Translations under genes and position numbers: made by a program | Shown here: piece after piece, positions 1-6,511 of the stretch | Numbering within the stretch: the stretch's first letter is position 1 | How the letters are laid out: each line of letters begins with the position of its first letter | Notes under the pieces: generated by a model | Database searches by the model: none | The model's input: the letters and a program-made list of their open reading frames with translations, nothing else | What the model was told of the DNA's origin: nothing | From: Armatimonadota bacterium | GTDB lineage: Bacteria; Armatimonadota; Armatimonadia; Armatimonadales; Armatimonadaceae | Direction: 5' to 3' | Assembly: GCA_014381035.1 (NCBI GenBank) | Contig: JACMIS010000751.1 | Location: forward strand, 1 to 6,511 | Length of the DNA: 6,511 bases

Positions 1-936
1 GTCGCACTCGCCCCGCCGCGCAAAAGCAAGATCCCTCTCACATCGCGCCCGGCGTTCTGGGGATTGCTCTGTATTTCGCCCTGGCTACTCGGCTTCCTGA
101 TCTTCACGGCGGGACCGATGCTGGTGTCGCTGTATATCTCGTTCTGCAAGTACGACCTGCACGAAATGCACTGGGTCGGCACGAAAAATTACGAGGTATT
201 ACTTACCAAAGACCCGCTTTTCTGGAAATCGCTCGGCAATACGGCGATCTATACGCTGTTCTCGGTGCCGCTCGGTCTGACCGGGTCACTCCTGATCGCG
301 CTCCTGCTAAACCAGAAAGTCCGCGGGATTCACGTGTTTCGGACGCTGTTCTACCTGCCGTCGCTGGTACCGGCGGTGGCGTCCGCGCTGGTCTGGGCGT
401 GGGTCTTCCACCCCGACGCCGGGATGCTCAACTACGTGCTGTCCCTGTTCGGCGTCAAAGGTCCCGCGTGGTTGCAGGACCCGCAGACTGCGCTGTCGTC
501 GCTGATCATCATGAGTCTGTGGGGCATCGGCGGCGGGCGCATGATCATCTTCCTCGCCGGGCTGCAAGGTATCTCCCAGGAGTTGTACGAGGCGGCGGAG
601 TTAGACGGCGCACGCGGCTTCAAAGTCTTCTGGCACATCACCCTGCCTATGCTCTCGCCGACGATTCTGTTCAACATGGTGCTCGGCATCATCGGCTCGT
701 TTCAGGTGTTTACGTCCGCGTATGTTCTGACTGGCGGCGGTCCGAACAACGCGACGCTGATGTATGTGCTGTATCTGTACAACAATGCGTTCCGATTCTT
801 TAAACTCGGCAAGGCGTCGGCGATGGCATGGATTCTGTTCGCGATTCTGCTGGTGTTTACCATCATCCAGTTCAAGAACGCGTCCAAATGGGTGCATTAC
901 GAGGGCGGCGAGCGCGGACAGGACGACGGCTTATGA
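1..936 (+). CDS. Carbohydrate ABC transporter permease, LacF/UgpA (MalF-like) type, 5'-partial
   Basis: Inner-membrane subunit of a CUT1-type ABC sugar importer; with its neighbour it should form the permease pair through which sugar delivered by a binding protein passes. The frame is open to base 1 and has no ATG or GTG; the only in-window start-like codon, TTG at 64, lies inside the first membrane helix, so the true start is left of the window, probably by only a few codons. Numbering from base 1 (311 visible residues), hydrophobic segments lie at about 22-48, 84-106, 116-136, 162-190, 220-245 and 272-292, the usual six. The EAA loop that docks on the ATPase is clear at about 197-218 (EAAELDGA, then LPMLSP), and the family's GGGPN motif follows the fifth helix. 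The stop overlaps the next start (ATGA). The sugar cannot be read from sequence. Family assignment is firm. Confidence 0.95.
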   Translation, partial: VALAPPRKSKIPLTSRPAFWGLLCISPWLLGFLIFTAGPMLVSLYISFCKYDLHEMHWVGTKNYEVLLTKDPLFWKSLGNTAIYTLFSVPLGLTGSLLIALLLNQKVRGIHVFRTLFYLPSLVPAVASALVWAWVFHPDAGMLNYVLSLFGVKGPAWLQDPQTALSSLIIMSLWGIGGGRMIIFLAGLQGISQELYEAAELDGARGFKVFWHITLPMLSPTILFNMVLGIIGSFQVFTSAYVLTGGGPNNATLMYVLYLYNNAFRFFKLGKASAMAWILFAILLVFTIIQFKNASKWVHYEGGERGQDDGL

Positions 937-1799
937 ACCGGGCGAAAAGAGCGACTACCACGACCGAGGAAAAAAACAGCGAGAATCTGCGCCGCGTCGG
1001 CATCTTCGTGTTGCTCTGCTTTGGCGCACTGCTGTTCTCGATACCGCTCCTATGGACGGCTTCCACCGCGCTGAAGACCAACGAGCAGGCGTTCGCGGTG
1101 CCGCCGCAGTGGATACCGAACCCGCCACAATGGGATAACTTCCGCCGCGCGTGGACCGAACTGCCGTTTTTCACCTTCGTGACGAACACGGTGATCATCA
1201 CGGTCCTGTCCTGCATCGGGCAGGTGTTCTCGGCGTCGCTGGTCGCCTACGGGTTCGCCCGGTTCAAGTTTCGCGGCAAGAACGCGCTGTTCTACGTCCT
1301 GCTGTCCACGATGATGCTCCCATCGCAGGTGACGATGATCCCGGTCTTTCTGATGTGGCGCAAAATGGGGCTGATCGACACGTTCGCGCCGCTGATCCTG
1401 CCGTCGTTCTTCGGCGGCGGGGCGTTCACGATTTTTCTCCTGCGCCAGTTCTTCCTGACGGTCCCGCGCGAACTCGACGAAGCGGCGATGATGGACGGCG
1501 CGTCGCCGCTGACGATCTGGTGGAAGATCCTTCTTCCGCTGTCTCGCCCCGCGCTGATAACAGTCGGGCTGTTCTCGTTCCTGGGGCATTGGGACGATTT
1601 CATGGGACCGCTGATCTACTTGAACTCCATGGAAAAATACACAGTCTCCATCGGGCTGCGGCTGTTCCAGGATATGTTCGGCTCGCAACTCGAACTGCTG
1701 ATGGCGGCGTCGCTCATCCATATCCTGCCGACGATTGTGTTGTTCTTTTTCGCGCAACGGTACTTCGTGAAGGGTATCGCCATGACCGGACTGAAGTGA
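933..1799 (+). CDS. Carbohydrate ABC transporter permease, LacG/UgpE (MalG-like) type
   Basis: Second permease subunit (288 residues, normal for the family), the partner of the preceding gene in a CUT1 sugar importer. The ATG at 933 is chosen because it forms a 4-base ATGA overlap with the upstream stop, has an AGGA 9 bases before it (920-923), and gives a typical short charged N-terminus; an in-frame start at 828 would add 35 residues that overlap the first permease and look non-native. Hydrophobic segments lie at about 22-42, 83-108, 117-139, 150-172, 206-228 and 255-275. The EAA loop is at 183-206 (EAAMMDGA then LPLSRP). The protein ends in GIAMTGLK, the typical C-terminus of this subunit type. 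Overlapping starts imply translational coupling and 1:1 production. No ATPase gene follows: the next gene runs in the opposite direction, so the ATPase is probably encoded elsewhere and shared. Substrate is unknown. Confidence 0.96.
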   Translation: MNRAKRATTTTEEKNSENLRRVGIFVLLCFGALLFSIPLLWTASTALKTNEQAFAVPPQWIPNPPQWDNFRRAWTELPFFTFVTNTVIITVLSCIGQVFSASLVAYGFARFKFRGKNALFYVLLSTMMLPSQVTMIPVFLMWRKMGLIDTFAPLILPSFFGGGAFTIFLLRQFFLTVPRELDEAAMMDGASPLTIWWKILLPLSRPALITVGLFSFLGHWDDFMGPLIYLNSMEKYTVSIGLRLFQDMFGSQLELLMAASLIHILPTIVLFFFAQRYFVKGIAMTGLK

Positions 1800-1844
1800 T
1801 GCCTCTGTTTCGGGGGTTTAGGTTCGAGGATTATAAGAGGATTA
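1800..1844. other. Convergent intergenic gap, 45 bases, no clear terminator
   Basis: This gap separates the stop of the + strand permease from the stop of the - strand oxidoreductase. I looked for a hairpin followed by a T run on either strand. The only pairing is a 5-bp match (CCTCT at 1802-1806 with AGAGG at 1836-1840) across a 29-base loop, too weak to call an intrinsic terminator. The two convergent transcripts may therefore end by Rho or run into each other's 3' ends. Confidence 0.6.
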
Positions 1845-1847
1845 TTA
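1826..1847. repeat. 11-bp imperfect tandem direct repeat at the convergent gene ends
   Basis: GAGGATTATAA (1826-1836) is followed at once by GAGGATTATTA (1837-1847), with one mismatch. The second copy supplies the TAA stop of the - strand oxidoreductase gene, which there reads TAATAA, two stops in a row. The AT-rich repeat stands out from the GC-rich surroundings. It may be a replication-slippage duplication; no function is evident. Confidence 0.7.
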
Positions 1848-2819
1848 CAGGGCGTTCGCGCGGGCGCGGATCGTCATCCGCGTCGGGTGCAGTTCGTCTT
1901 CCATGGACAGCGGCATAGGAGTGCCGGTTTGCAGGAGCGCGACGTACCGGTCGAAATAAGGGACTACCGGTGCCGAGGTGTCCAGTGGACCGTGATCCGT
2001 ATCGCCGATCACGAGTCGGGTTTTCCTGCCGCCGTCCGTGGCTTCCACGAAACCGTCCGTGCCGAAAATACGCAGGTGCTCGTTCCCCCATTGCCCCGTC
2101 CCACTCTGGTTCAAGTAATTGAGAACGACGGAGGCGACCCCGCCCCCTTCCAAACGCATCATCAGCGAAGTCGCCATGCGCAGGTCACCGCCAGAAACCG
2201 GGTTGCCCGACCGAGTCTCGAACGCCTTTATTTCCGTGATCCGTTGCCCGGCGACATGCGCAATCATTCGCAACGCGTGAACGCCGACCTGCGCCGTCAA
2301 GCCGCCGTCCGTATCCTCATCCTGCGGGCGGCGGTCGTGGTACGGGTAGGATTTTTGCGCGAACACCTGCACGACCTGCCCGAGAACGCCGCTTGCGACC
2401 ACTTCCGTCATCGCGACATAGGGTTGCTCGAACGCCGTGTCCGCCATTTCGTGAAAACAGCGTCCGGTGTCGTGCGCGGTGGCGATGATCCGGTCGAGGT
2501 CTCCCTCGGTCAGCGCGCACGGCTTCTCAGCGTAAACGTGCTTACCCGCACGAAGGCAGTCGCAGGCGTGCCGGGCCTGCTCACTCCGGCGCGGGGAGCA
2601 TAGCGAAACCAGGTCCACCCGCGCATCGGCAAGCAGTTCTCCCAGTGTCGCGTAATACGCTATGTCCGCCTGATCGCGCAACGCGGGCGGCAGAGTTTCC
2701 GGGGCGATCCCGGCAACACCGACCAACCGGGCACCGGGATGCGCGATCAGGCGGTTGTGTATCTGGTGCCCGTTACTGCCGTACAGCGCAACGCCGACCG
2801 GCGATTCCGGGCTACTCAC
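1845..2819 (-). CDS. Gfo/Idh/MocA-family NAD(P)-dependent oxidoreductase
   Basis: Predicted cytoplasmic dehydrogenase acting on a sugar, polyol or sugar acid (324 residues). The GTG at 2819 is chosen because it overlaps the upstream GH95 stop as GTGA and leaves only seven residues before the first Rossmann strand; the frame stays open for 46 more codons upstream, but that part lies inside GH95. Residues 8-21 form the dinucleotide-binding strand and turn (VGVALYG, then SNGHQIH). The signature [10 protein letters not shown] is at 91-100, with the conserved Lys at 99. The C-terminal domain carries GVHAL with His181. Relative to inositol dehydrogenase (catalytic Lys, Asp, His in DxxxH), the Asp position is Gln177, and the Asp often found three residues after the His is Arg184. 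The C-terminus ends right after the last expected helix ([10 protein letters not shown]), a little shorter than usual, next to the tandem repeat. Substrate is not predictable; family is clear. Confidence 0.93.
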   Translation of the reverse strand: MSSPESPVGVALYGSNGHQIHNRLIAHPGARLVGVAGIAPETLPPALRDQADIAYYATLGELLADARVDLVSLCSPRRSEQARHACDCLRAGKHVYAEKPCALTEGDLDRIIATAHDTGRCFHEMADTAFEQPYVAMTEVVASGVLGQVVQVFAQKSYPYHDRRPQDEDTDGGLTAQVGVHALRMIAHVAGQRITEIKAFETRSGNPVSGGDLRMATSLMMRLEGGGVASVVLNYLNQSGTGQWGNEHLRIFGTDGFVEATDGGRKTRLVIGDTDHGPLDTSAPVVPYFDRYVALLQTGTPMPLSMEDELHPTRMTIRARANAL

Positions 2820-5134
2820 GGCTGTAATGCCCCGTTCAGGACGATGGTCTGTCCTTTTTCCAACGACAGCGGAACCCGGTGCCCGCCGTATCGCACGGTG
2901 CAGGGTGAGCCAGTTATCGAATGGACGGTCACTTCGGTCAACTTCCCGTCGCGCCACGTGATACCGACTTCGAATCCGCCCCGCGCCCGCAAACCGCGCA
3001 CCGAACCCGTGTGCCAGACGGCGGGCAGTGCCGGGAGCAGATGTAACTCTCCCGTATGACTTTGCAGGAGCATCTCGATCACCCCGGACGTGAACGCGAA
3101 ATTGCCGTCAATCTGGAACGGCGGGTGCGCGTCGAACAGGTTGGCGTACACCCCGCCCCCGCCTTTGTAGTTTGTGTCACTGGTGTCTACAAGTGTCAGT
3201 AACGCCCGTACCAACCGATACGCGTGGTCGCCGTCGCCGAGACGCGCCCACAGGTTGATCTTCCAGCCGAGCGACCAGCCCGTCCCGGCGTCGCCGCGAA
3301 TCTCCAGCGACCGTCGCACGGCGGCAGCGAGTTCGGGCGAACCTTCGGGCGTGATTTCGCACCCCGGATACATCCCGTACAGGTGCGATACGTGGCGGTG
3401 ATGCTCATCCTCATCGGCGAACTCCCGGTAAAACTCCAGAAGTTGCCCGCGTGACCCGATCTGCATCGGAAACAACCGCGCCCGCGTCTGCGCGAGTCGT
3501 TCGGCGATATCCGGCGCGATACCGAGTACTTCCGACGCGGCGACGCAGTTGGCAAACAGGTCGCGCATGATCGCCATATCCATCGTTGTCGCGACGCTCA
3601 CACCGGAGCGTTGCCCATCGGGCGCGACGAAATTATGTTCCGGCGACGTGGACGGCGCGGTGACGAGATTGCCCTCGCCATCCTCGACCAGCCAGTCCAG
3701 ACAAAACTCGGCGGCACCGCGCATGACGTGCCATGCCGACTCCAGAAAGGCTCTGTCGCCGGTGAACGCATAGTGCTCCCAGAGATGTTGACACAGCCAT
3801 GCCCCGCCCATGGGCCAGTTTGCCCAGCACGGGTTGCCGCCGACCGGTGCCGAGCGACGCCATATATCGGAGTTATGGTGCGCCGTCCAGCCGTTGCAGC
3901 CGTAATTGACGCGGGCGGTTTCTTCGCCGTTCGCCGCCAGACCGCGGATGAACTGAAGCAACGGTTCATGGCATTCGGACAGGTTCGCGGTTTCGGCAAG
4001 CCAGTAGTTCATCTCGGCGTTGATATTGAGCGTGTAGTTGCTGCTCCACGGCGGGCGCAACTCCTGATTCCAGATCCCCTGCAAGTTCGCGGGCTGGGTT
4101 CCCGGGCGCGAACTGGTGATGAGAAGATACCGTCCATATTGAAAAAGGAGGGTCGCCAGTGCCGGATCGTCCGAGTCGTGAAAACGGCGGATACGGCTGT
4201 CGGTCGGAAGATCCGCCACATCGTCTTTCTGCCCCAGGTCGAGCGTCACCCGACGGAACAAGGCTTGATGATCCGCCACATGCCGGTCGTGCAGTTCGCG
4301 GTAGGAGTGGCGCGACGCGTCGGCGAGGTACTTTTGCGCGACGGCGACGGGGTCCTGCCCTTGCGGCGAATCGGTACCGGCGAAACTGGTCGCCGCAGAC
4401 ACGAACAGCGTGACGCTATCCGCCCCGGAAACCTGCAAGCGGTCGCCTTCCGCCGTTCGCTGCACGGTCCCGCCGTCCGCTTGCACGGCAAGGATCGCGG
4501 CGAACGTGATCCCTTCCTCGCGGTAGATGACCGGGTCTTCCGAACGGACATAATTCGGGACGGAGCGTGTGGGAGCCTTGCCGGTCATGGTCAGGAGCGT
4601 TCCCTCGCCTTCCGCATGGACCGTGTGTTGTAACTTCGATTCCAGCCGCGCCGTGAACGAGACACTGCCGGGAGCATGCGCGGTCAGGCGCAGAACGAAT
4701 ATCTGGTCCGCCGCGCTGACAAACGCTTCGCGATCAAAACCGATTCCGGCGTGCTGAAAGAATTGCAACGTGGACGCGCTATTTATGTCCAACTCGCGTT
4801 GGTAGGCGACCGTCTCGCCGTCCGGCTGGGCGAAGTCCAGCAACAGGTCGCCCAGCGGCATATACGCTTCGCCGTAGGGTCCCTGCATCTGCTTGCACAA
4901 CTCTCCCGCGTCTTCGTAACGCCCTTCCAGCGCGGCGCGGCGTGCTTCGGGGAGTGCTTGCAACGCGGACGGGTTGTTCCAATCACTCGGGGGACCGGAC
5001 CAGAGCGTATCCTCATTGAGCGCAATCCGCTCCGTCGCCACTCCACCGAACACCATCGCGCCGAGCCGCCCGTTGCCGAGCGGCAGTGCCTCAACCCACT
5101 GCTTCGCGGGCTTGTCGTAATTTAAATGCATCAT
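2816..5134 (-). CDS. Glycoside hydrolase family 95 (alpha-L-fucosidase / alpha-L-galactosidase)
   Basis: Inverting exo-glycosidase expected to remove terminal alpha-linked L-fucose or L-galactose from oligosaccharides (772 residues, usual length without a signal peptide). Residues 1-240 are the N-terminal beta-sandwich ([16 protein letters not shown] at 16-31, LNEDTLWSG at 39-47); about 290-685 is the (alpha/alpha)6 catalytic barrel; about 690-772 is a C-terminal beta domain. By motif match to Bifidobacterium AfcA (N421, N423, E566, D766), the catalytic residues are present: Asn370 and Asn372 in [10 protein letters not shown], general acid Glu499 in STSPEH, and Asp676 in FQIDGNF. Thr368 falls where AfcA has His419, a position linked to fucose versus galactose choice. 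No signal peptide is seen, so it probably works in the cytoplasm on imported glycans. Start: ATGATG at 5134/5131; the purine-rich AAAGAAAG upstream spaces better with the second ATG, so 5131 is equally possible. A TTG at 5179 is rejected. The gene overlaps the kinase gene by 44 bases and the oxidoreductase gene by 4. Confidence 0.95.
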   Translation of the reverse strand: MMHLNYDKPAKQWVEALPLGNGRLGAMVFGGVATERIALNEDTLWSGPPSDWNNPSALQALPEARRAALEGRYEDAGELCKQMQGPYGEAYMPLGDLLLDFAQPDGETVAYQRELDINSASTLQFFQHAGIGFDREAFVSAADQIFVLRLTAHAPGSVSFTARLESKLQHTVHAEGEGTLLTMTGKAPTRSVPNYVRSEDPVIYREEGITFAAILAVQADGGTVQRTAEGDRLQVSGADSVTLFVSAATSFAGTDSPQGQDPVAVAQKYLADASRHSYRELHDRHVADHQALFRRVTLDLGQKDDVADLPTDSRIRRFHDSDDPALATLLFQYGRYLLITSSRPGTQPANLQGIWNQELRPPWSSNYTLNINAEMNYWLAETANLSECHEPLLQFIRGLAANGEETARVNYGCNGWTAHHNSDIWRRSAPVGGNPCWANWPMGGAWLCQHLWEHYAFTGDRAFLESAWHVMRGAAEFCLDWLVEDGEGNLVTAPSTSPEHNFVAPDGQRSGVSVATTMDMAIMRDLFANCVAASEVLGIAPDIAERLAQTRARLFPMQIGSRGQLLEFYREFADEDEHHRHVSHLYGMYPGCEITPEGSPELAAAVRRSLEIRGDAGTGWSLGWKINLWARLGDGDHAYRLVRALLTLVDTSDTNYKGGGGVYANLFDAHPPFQIDGNFAFTSGVIEMLLQSHTGELHLLPALPAVWHTGSVRGLRARGGFEVGITWRDGKLTEVTVHSITGSPCTVRYGGHRVPLSLEKGQTIVLNGALQP

Positions 5135-6311
5135 TGACTTTCTTTGTCGCGTGTTCGGCGATCCGCGCCAGCGTCGCAAACGCGTTTCGCAACGCTTCTT
5201 CCTGTGTGGTGGTTTCCGAAACCATCGGCGTCGCGCCGTCTATTCCCAACCGGTGCAGAAACTCGGGCGTCACCTCCGGCGCGACCATTCCCGCCAGCAC
5301 ATGAACGTGGACCGCCGGGTTTATCTGTCTGGCGCGTCGGGCGATGCCGAATATCGCCTTGCCCCCCGCCGTCTGGCTGTCGAATCGCCCTTCGCCGGTG
5401 AACAGAATGTCCGCATTTCGCACAACGCCGTCGAATCCGACGGCGTCCAACACGATCTCGATACCCGGACGCAGCGTCGCCTGCGGAAACAGCCACAACA
5501 GCCCCGCCGCCGTCCCGCCCGCCGCCCCCGCGCCGGGAACGTCGCGCACATCCCGCCCCGTCGCTTTCGCCATCGCGTCGGCGTATTCCCGCAACGCCCC
5601 GTCAAGAAACGTAACCTGCTCGGCGGACGCCCCTTTCTGCGGTCCGAAGACGTGCGCCGCGCCGTTATGTCCGAGTAACGGGTTCGTTACATCGCAGGCG
5701 ATCTCGACAGCAGTATTCGGGAACCGTTCGGCATCGTCGAAATCAACCTGGGTGACATTATACAAAGAGCCGACTCCCCATAGATCGGGGTACTCCTCGA
5801 TGAACGTCGTGTCGCCGGGGTGCATGAGGCTGCCCGCCGGGTCGCAGAACGCGACGCCGAGGGCTTCCAGCATCCCTGCCCCGCCGTCGGTGGTCGCGGA
5901 ACCGCCCAGGGCAACGACAAGTTTGGTCACGCCGGGATGCGCCGCCGCCGCACGGATCAGTTCGCCGACGCCATACGTCGTGGCACGAAGCGGTTCCCTG
6001 GGCGCACCGGGCGGCAATCGCAACAGCCCCGCCGCCTCCGCCATTTCAACCACCGCCGTACCGCCATCCCCGAGCACCGCATACGACGCTTCGACGGGTG
6101 TTCTCAGCGGCCCCGTAACCGTTACCGGATGAACCGTGCCGCCCGTCGCGGTCGCCAACGTCTTCGCCGTGCCTTCGCCGCCGTCCGCGACCGGAAGCAG
6201 GCGCAAGTCGGCGTCGGGAAGGGCACGACGGCACCCCTCGGCTATCGCGTCGCACGCCTGCACCGCGGTCAGCGTTCCTTTGAAAGAATCCGGAGCAATC
6301 ACAATACGCAT
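5091..6311 (-). CDS. glxK: Glycerate kinase, class II (GlxK/GarK family)
   Basis: Cytoplasmic ATP-dependent kinase turning D-glycerate into 2-phosphoglycerate (known for GarK/GlxK; some relatives form the 3-phosphate), feeding lower glycolysis. All family signatures are visible: IAPDSFKG (5-12), PVADGGEGT (40-48), [14 protein letters not shown] (133-146), CDVTNPLLG (206-214) with VFGPQKGA (221-228), [10 protein letters not shown] (262-271), and [14 protein letters not shown] (305-318). At 406 residues it is longer than the roughly 375-385 I expect: residues 155-207 look about ten longer than typical, and the C-terminal tail (about 390-406) is encoded across the start of GH95. The ATG at 6311 gives the canonical [12 protein letters not shown] beginning. 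Its ribosome site is poor: AGG abuts the ATG and AGAG lies only 4 bases away. It is the first gene of the overlapping operon kinase-GH95-oxidoreductase. The symbol is a family label; the exact product isomer is not determined. Confidence 0.95.
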   Translation of the reverse strand: MRIVIAPDSFKGTLTAVQACDAIAEGCRRALPDADLRLLPVADGGEGTAKTLATATGGTVHPVTVTGPLRTPVEASYAVLGDGGTAVVEMAEAAGLLRLPPGAPREPLRATTYGVGELIRAAAAHPGVTKLVVALGGSATTDGGAGMLEALGVAFCDPAGSLMHPGDTTFIEEYPDLWGVGSLYNVTQVDFDDAERFPNTAVEIACDVTNPLLGHNGAAHVFGPQKGASAEQVTFLDGALREYADAMAKATGRDVRDVPGAGAAGGTAAGLLWLFPQATLRPGIEIVLDAVGFDGVVRNADILFTGEGRFDSQTAGGKAIFGIARRARQINPAVHVHVLAGMVAPEVTPEFLHRLGIDGATPMVSETTTQEEALRNAFATLARIAEHATKKVNDAFKLRQAREAVG

Positions 6312-6316
6312 CCTGC

Positions 6317-6343
6317 TCTATAGATTAAACGCCGGACGGTAAA
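6317..6343 (-). promoter_or_regulatory. Weak candidate promoter just before the glycerate kinase start
   Basis: On the - strand, TTTACC (6343-6338) resembles a -35 box and TATAGA (6322-6317) a -10 box, each matching four of six consensus bases, with a short 15-base spacer. If used, transcription would start at or next to the ATG at 6311, giving a leaderless or nearly leaderless mRNA, which would suit the lack of a well-placed ribosome site. TAATCT (6327-6322) is an alternative -10. Chance occurrence is quite possible. Confidence 0.2.
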
Positions 6344-6349
6344 ACCCTT

Positions 6350-6380
6350 CGCGGGAGGTCTCCGCGGGTTTCAAACCGCG
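6350..6380. promoter_or_regulatory. GC-rich palindromic region upstream of the kinase operon
   Basis: Three arms can pair in two exclusive ways: CGCGG (6350-6354) with CCGCG (6362-6366), loop of 7; or CGCGG (6363-6367) with CCGCG (6376-6380), loop of 8. Inside the second is the 11-bp odd-centred palindrome GGTTTCAAACC (6367-6377). It starts one base after the preceding gene's stop in the - strand direction. No T run follows on the - strand, so it is not a standard terminator. A repressor operator is possible but not shown. Confidence 0.3.
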
Positions 6381-6381
6381 A

Positions 6382-6511
6382 TCATTTACCGCGCAACAGA
6401 GTCGTGCTCCCAATCAACGGTCGCAAGTGGTCGGCACATTTTTCTTTCATTTTCTTCCATTCGTCCTTCCACGCATCTTCCAACCGTTCTTGCTGGGCGA
6501 GAACCCGAAAC
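6382..6511 (-). CDS. C-terminal end of an unrecognised protein, 5'-partial
   Basis: Reading the - strand from 6510, a frame stays open for 42 codons and stops at TGA (6384-6382). The visible tail is rich in Lys, Glu and Trp (for example LEDAWKDEWKKMKEKC, then HLRPLIGS and ending LLRGK), as expected of an amphipathic helix followed by a short turn. I do not recognise the family. Evidence for coding: natural-looking composition, no stop in the visible part, and same direction as the three-gene operon, whose first start lies 70 bases further on. One other - strand frame is also open over much of this stretch but reads as arginine-rich, less protein-like sequence. The gene begins outside the window, so its size and its membership in the operon cannot be judged. 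Confidence 0.55.
   Translation of the reverse strand, partial: FRVLAQQERLEDAWKDEWKKMKEKCADHLRPLIGSTTLLRGK

Noticed and set aside
1050..1757. 235-codon - strand open frame opposite the second permease
   Set aside because: Extreme Arg/Gln/Glu composition and no domain; it is the complement of a hydrophobic membrane protein gene.
1802..1840. Possible terminator hairpin between the convergent genes
   Set aside because: Only a 5-bp stem with a 29-base loop and no adjacent T run on either strand.
2820..2957. 46-codon N-terminal extension of the oxidoreductase frame
   Set aside because: It lies inside the GH95 coding region, is not Rossmann-like, and the GTG at 2819 gives a family-typical start with a GTGA overlap.
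3611..4633. 340-codon + strand open frame opposite GH95
   Set aside because: It lies wholly antisense to a gene with intact catalytic motifs; the translation is arginine-rich with no recognisable domain. Long antisense frames are expected in GC-rich genes.
5135..5179. 15-codon upstream extension of GH95 from a TTG
   Set aside because: The added residues are Arg-rich and lie fully inside the kinase gene; family members begin close to the NYDKPAKQW motif.
5344..6132. 262-codon + strand open frame opposite the glycerate kinase
   Set aside because: Serine-, proline- and alanine-rich composition typical of a shadow frame; the opposite strand carries every glycerate kinase motif.
6363..6380. Intrinsic terminator of the partial right-hand gene
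   Set aside because: The hairpin is well placed after the stop, but the - strand continues with GAGACC and C-rich sequence instead of a T run.
1..6511. CRISPR array, tRNA, insertion sequence or defence system
   Set aside because: No spaced repeat series, cloverleaf-like sequence, transposase or terminal inverted repeats were seen; nearly all bases are explained by metabolic and transport genes.

Overview
The window is a GC-rich, densely coded bacterial stretch with very short gaps. It holds two converging gene sets for carbohydrate uptake and breakdown. Amino-acid content and family make-up (CUT1 sugar permeases, a GH95 glycosidase, a Gfo/Idh/MocA oxidoreductase, a class II glycerate kinase) suggest a free-living, polysaccharide-using bacterium. 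Armatimonadota or Chloroflexota would fit, but no marker gene is present and this placement is only a guess.

Left part (1-1799, + strand): two inner-membrane permease subunits of a carbohydrate ABC importer, joined by a 4-base ATGA stop/start overlap. The first is cut by the left edge. The usual solute-binding protein gene would lie further left, outside the window. No ATPase gene is present, as is common for importers that share an MsmX/UgpC-type ATPase encoded elsewhere.

Middle (1800-1844): a 45-base convergent gap with no convincing terminator, holding most of an 11-bp imperfect tandem repeat that runs into the stop codon of the oppositely oriented oxidoreductase gene.

Right part (6311 down to 1845, - strand): a three-gene overlapping operon, in transcription order glycerate kinase, GH95 glycoside hydrolase, Gfo/Idh/MocA-type oxidoreductase. 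The kinase and GH95 genes overlap by 44 bases, and GH95 and the oxidoreductase by 4 bases (GTGA). Upstream is a 70-base gap with GC-rich palindromic arms and a weak promoter-like sequence, then the last 42 codons of another - strand gene cut by the right edge.

Proposed joint role (inference): the importer brings in short oligosaccharides, and the GH95 enzyme, which has no signal peptide, removes terminal L-fucose or L-galactose in the cytoplasm. The oxidoreductase would oxidise a released sugar or derivative, and the kinase would return a three-carbon acid (glycerate) to glycolysis. A threonine at what I believe is the GH95 specificity position, together with the glycerate kinase, makes L-galactose a more interesting candidate than L-fucose. 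I saw no CRISPR array, tRNA, rRNA, insertion sequence or clearly novel defence or mobile system.
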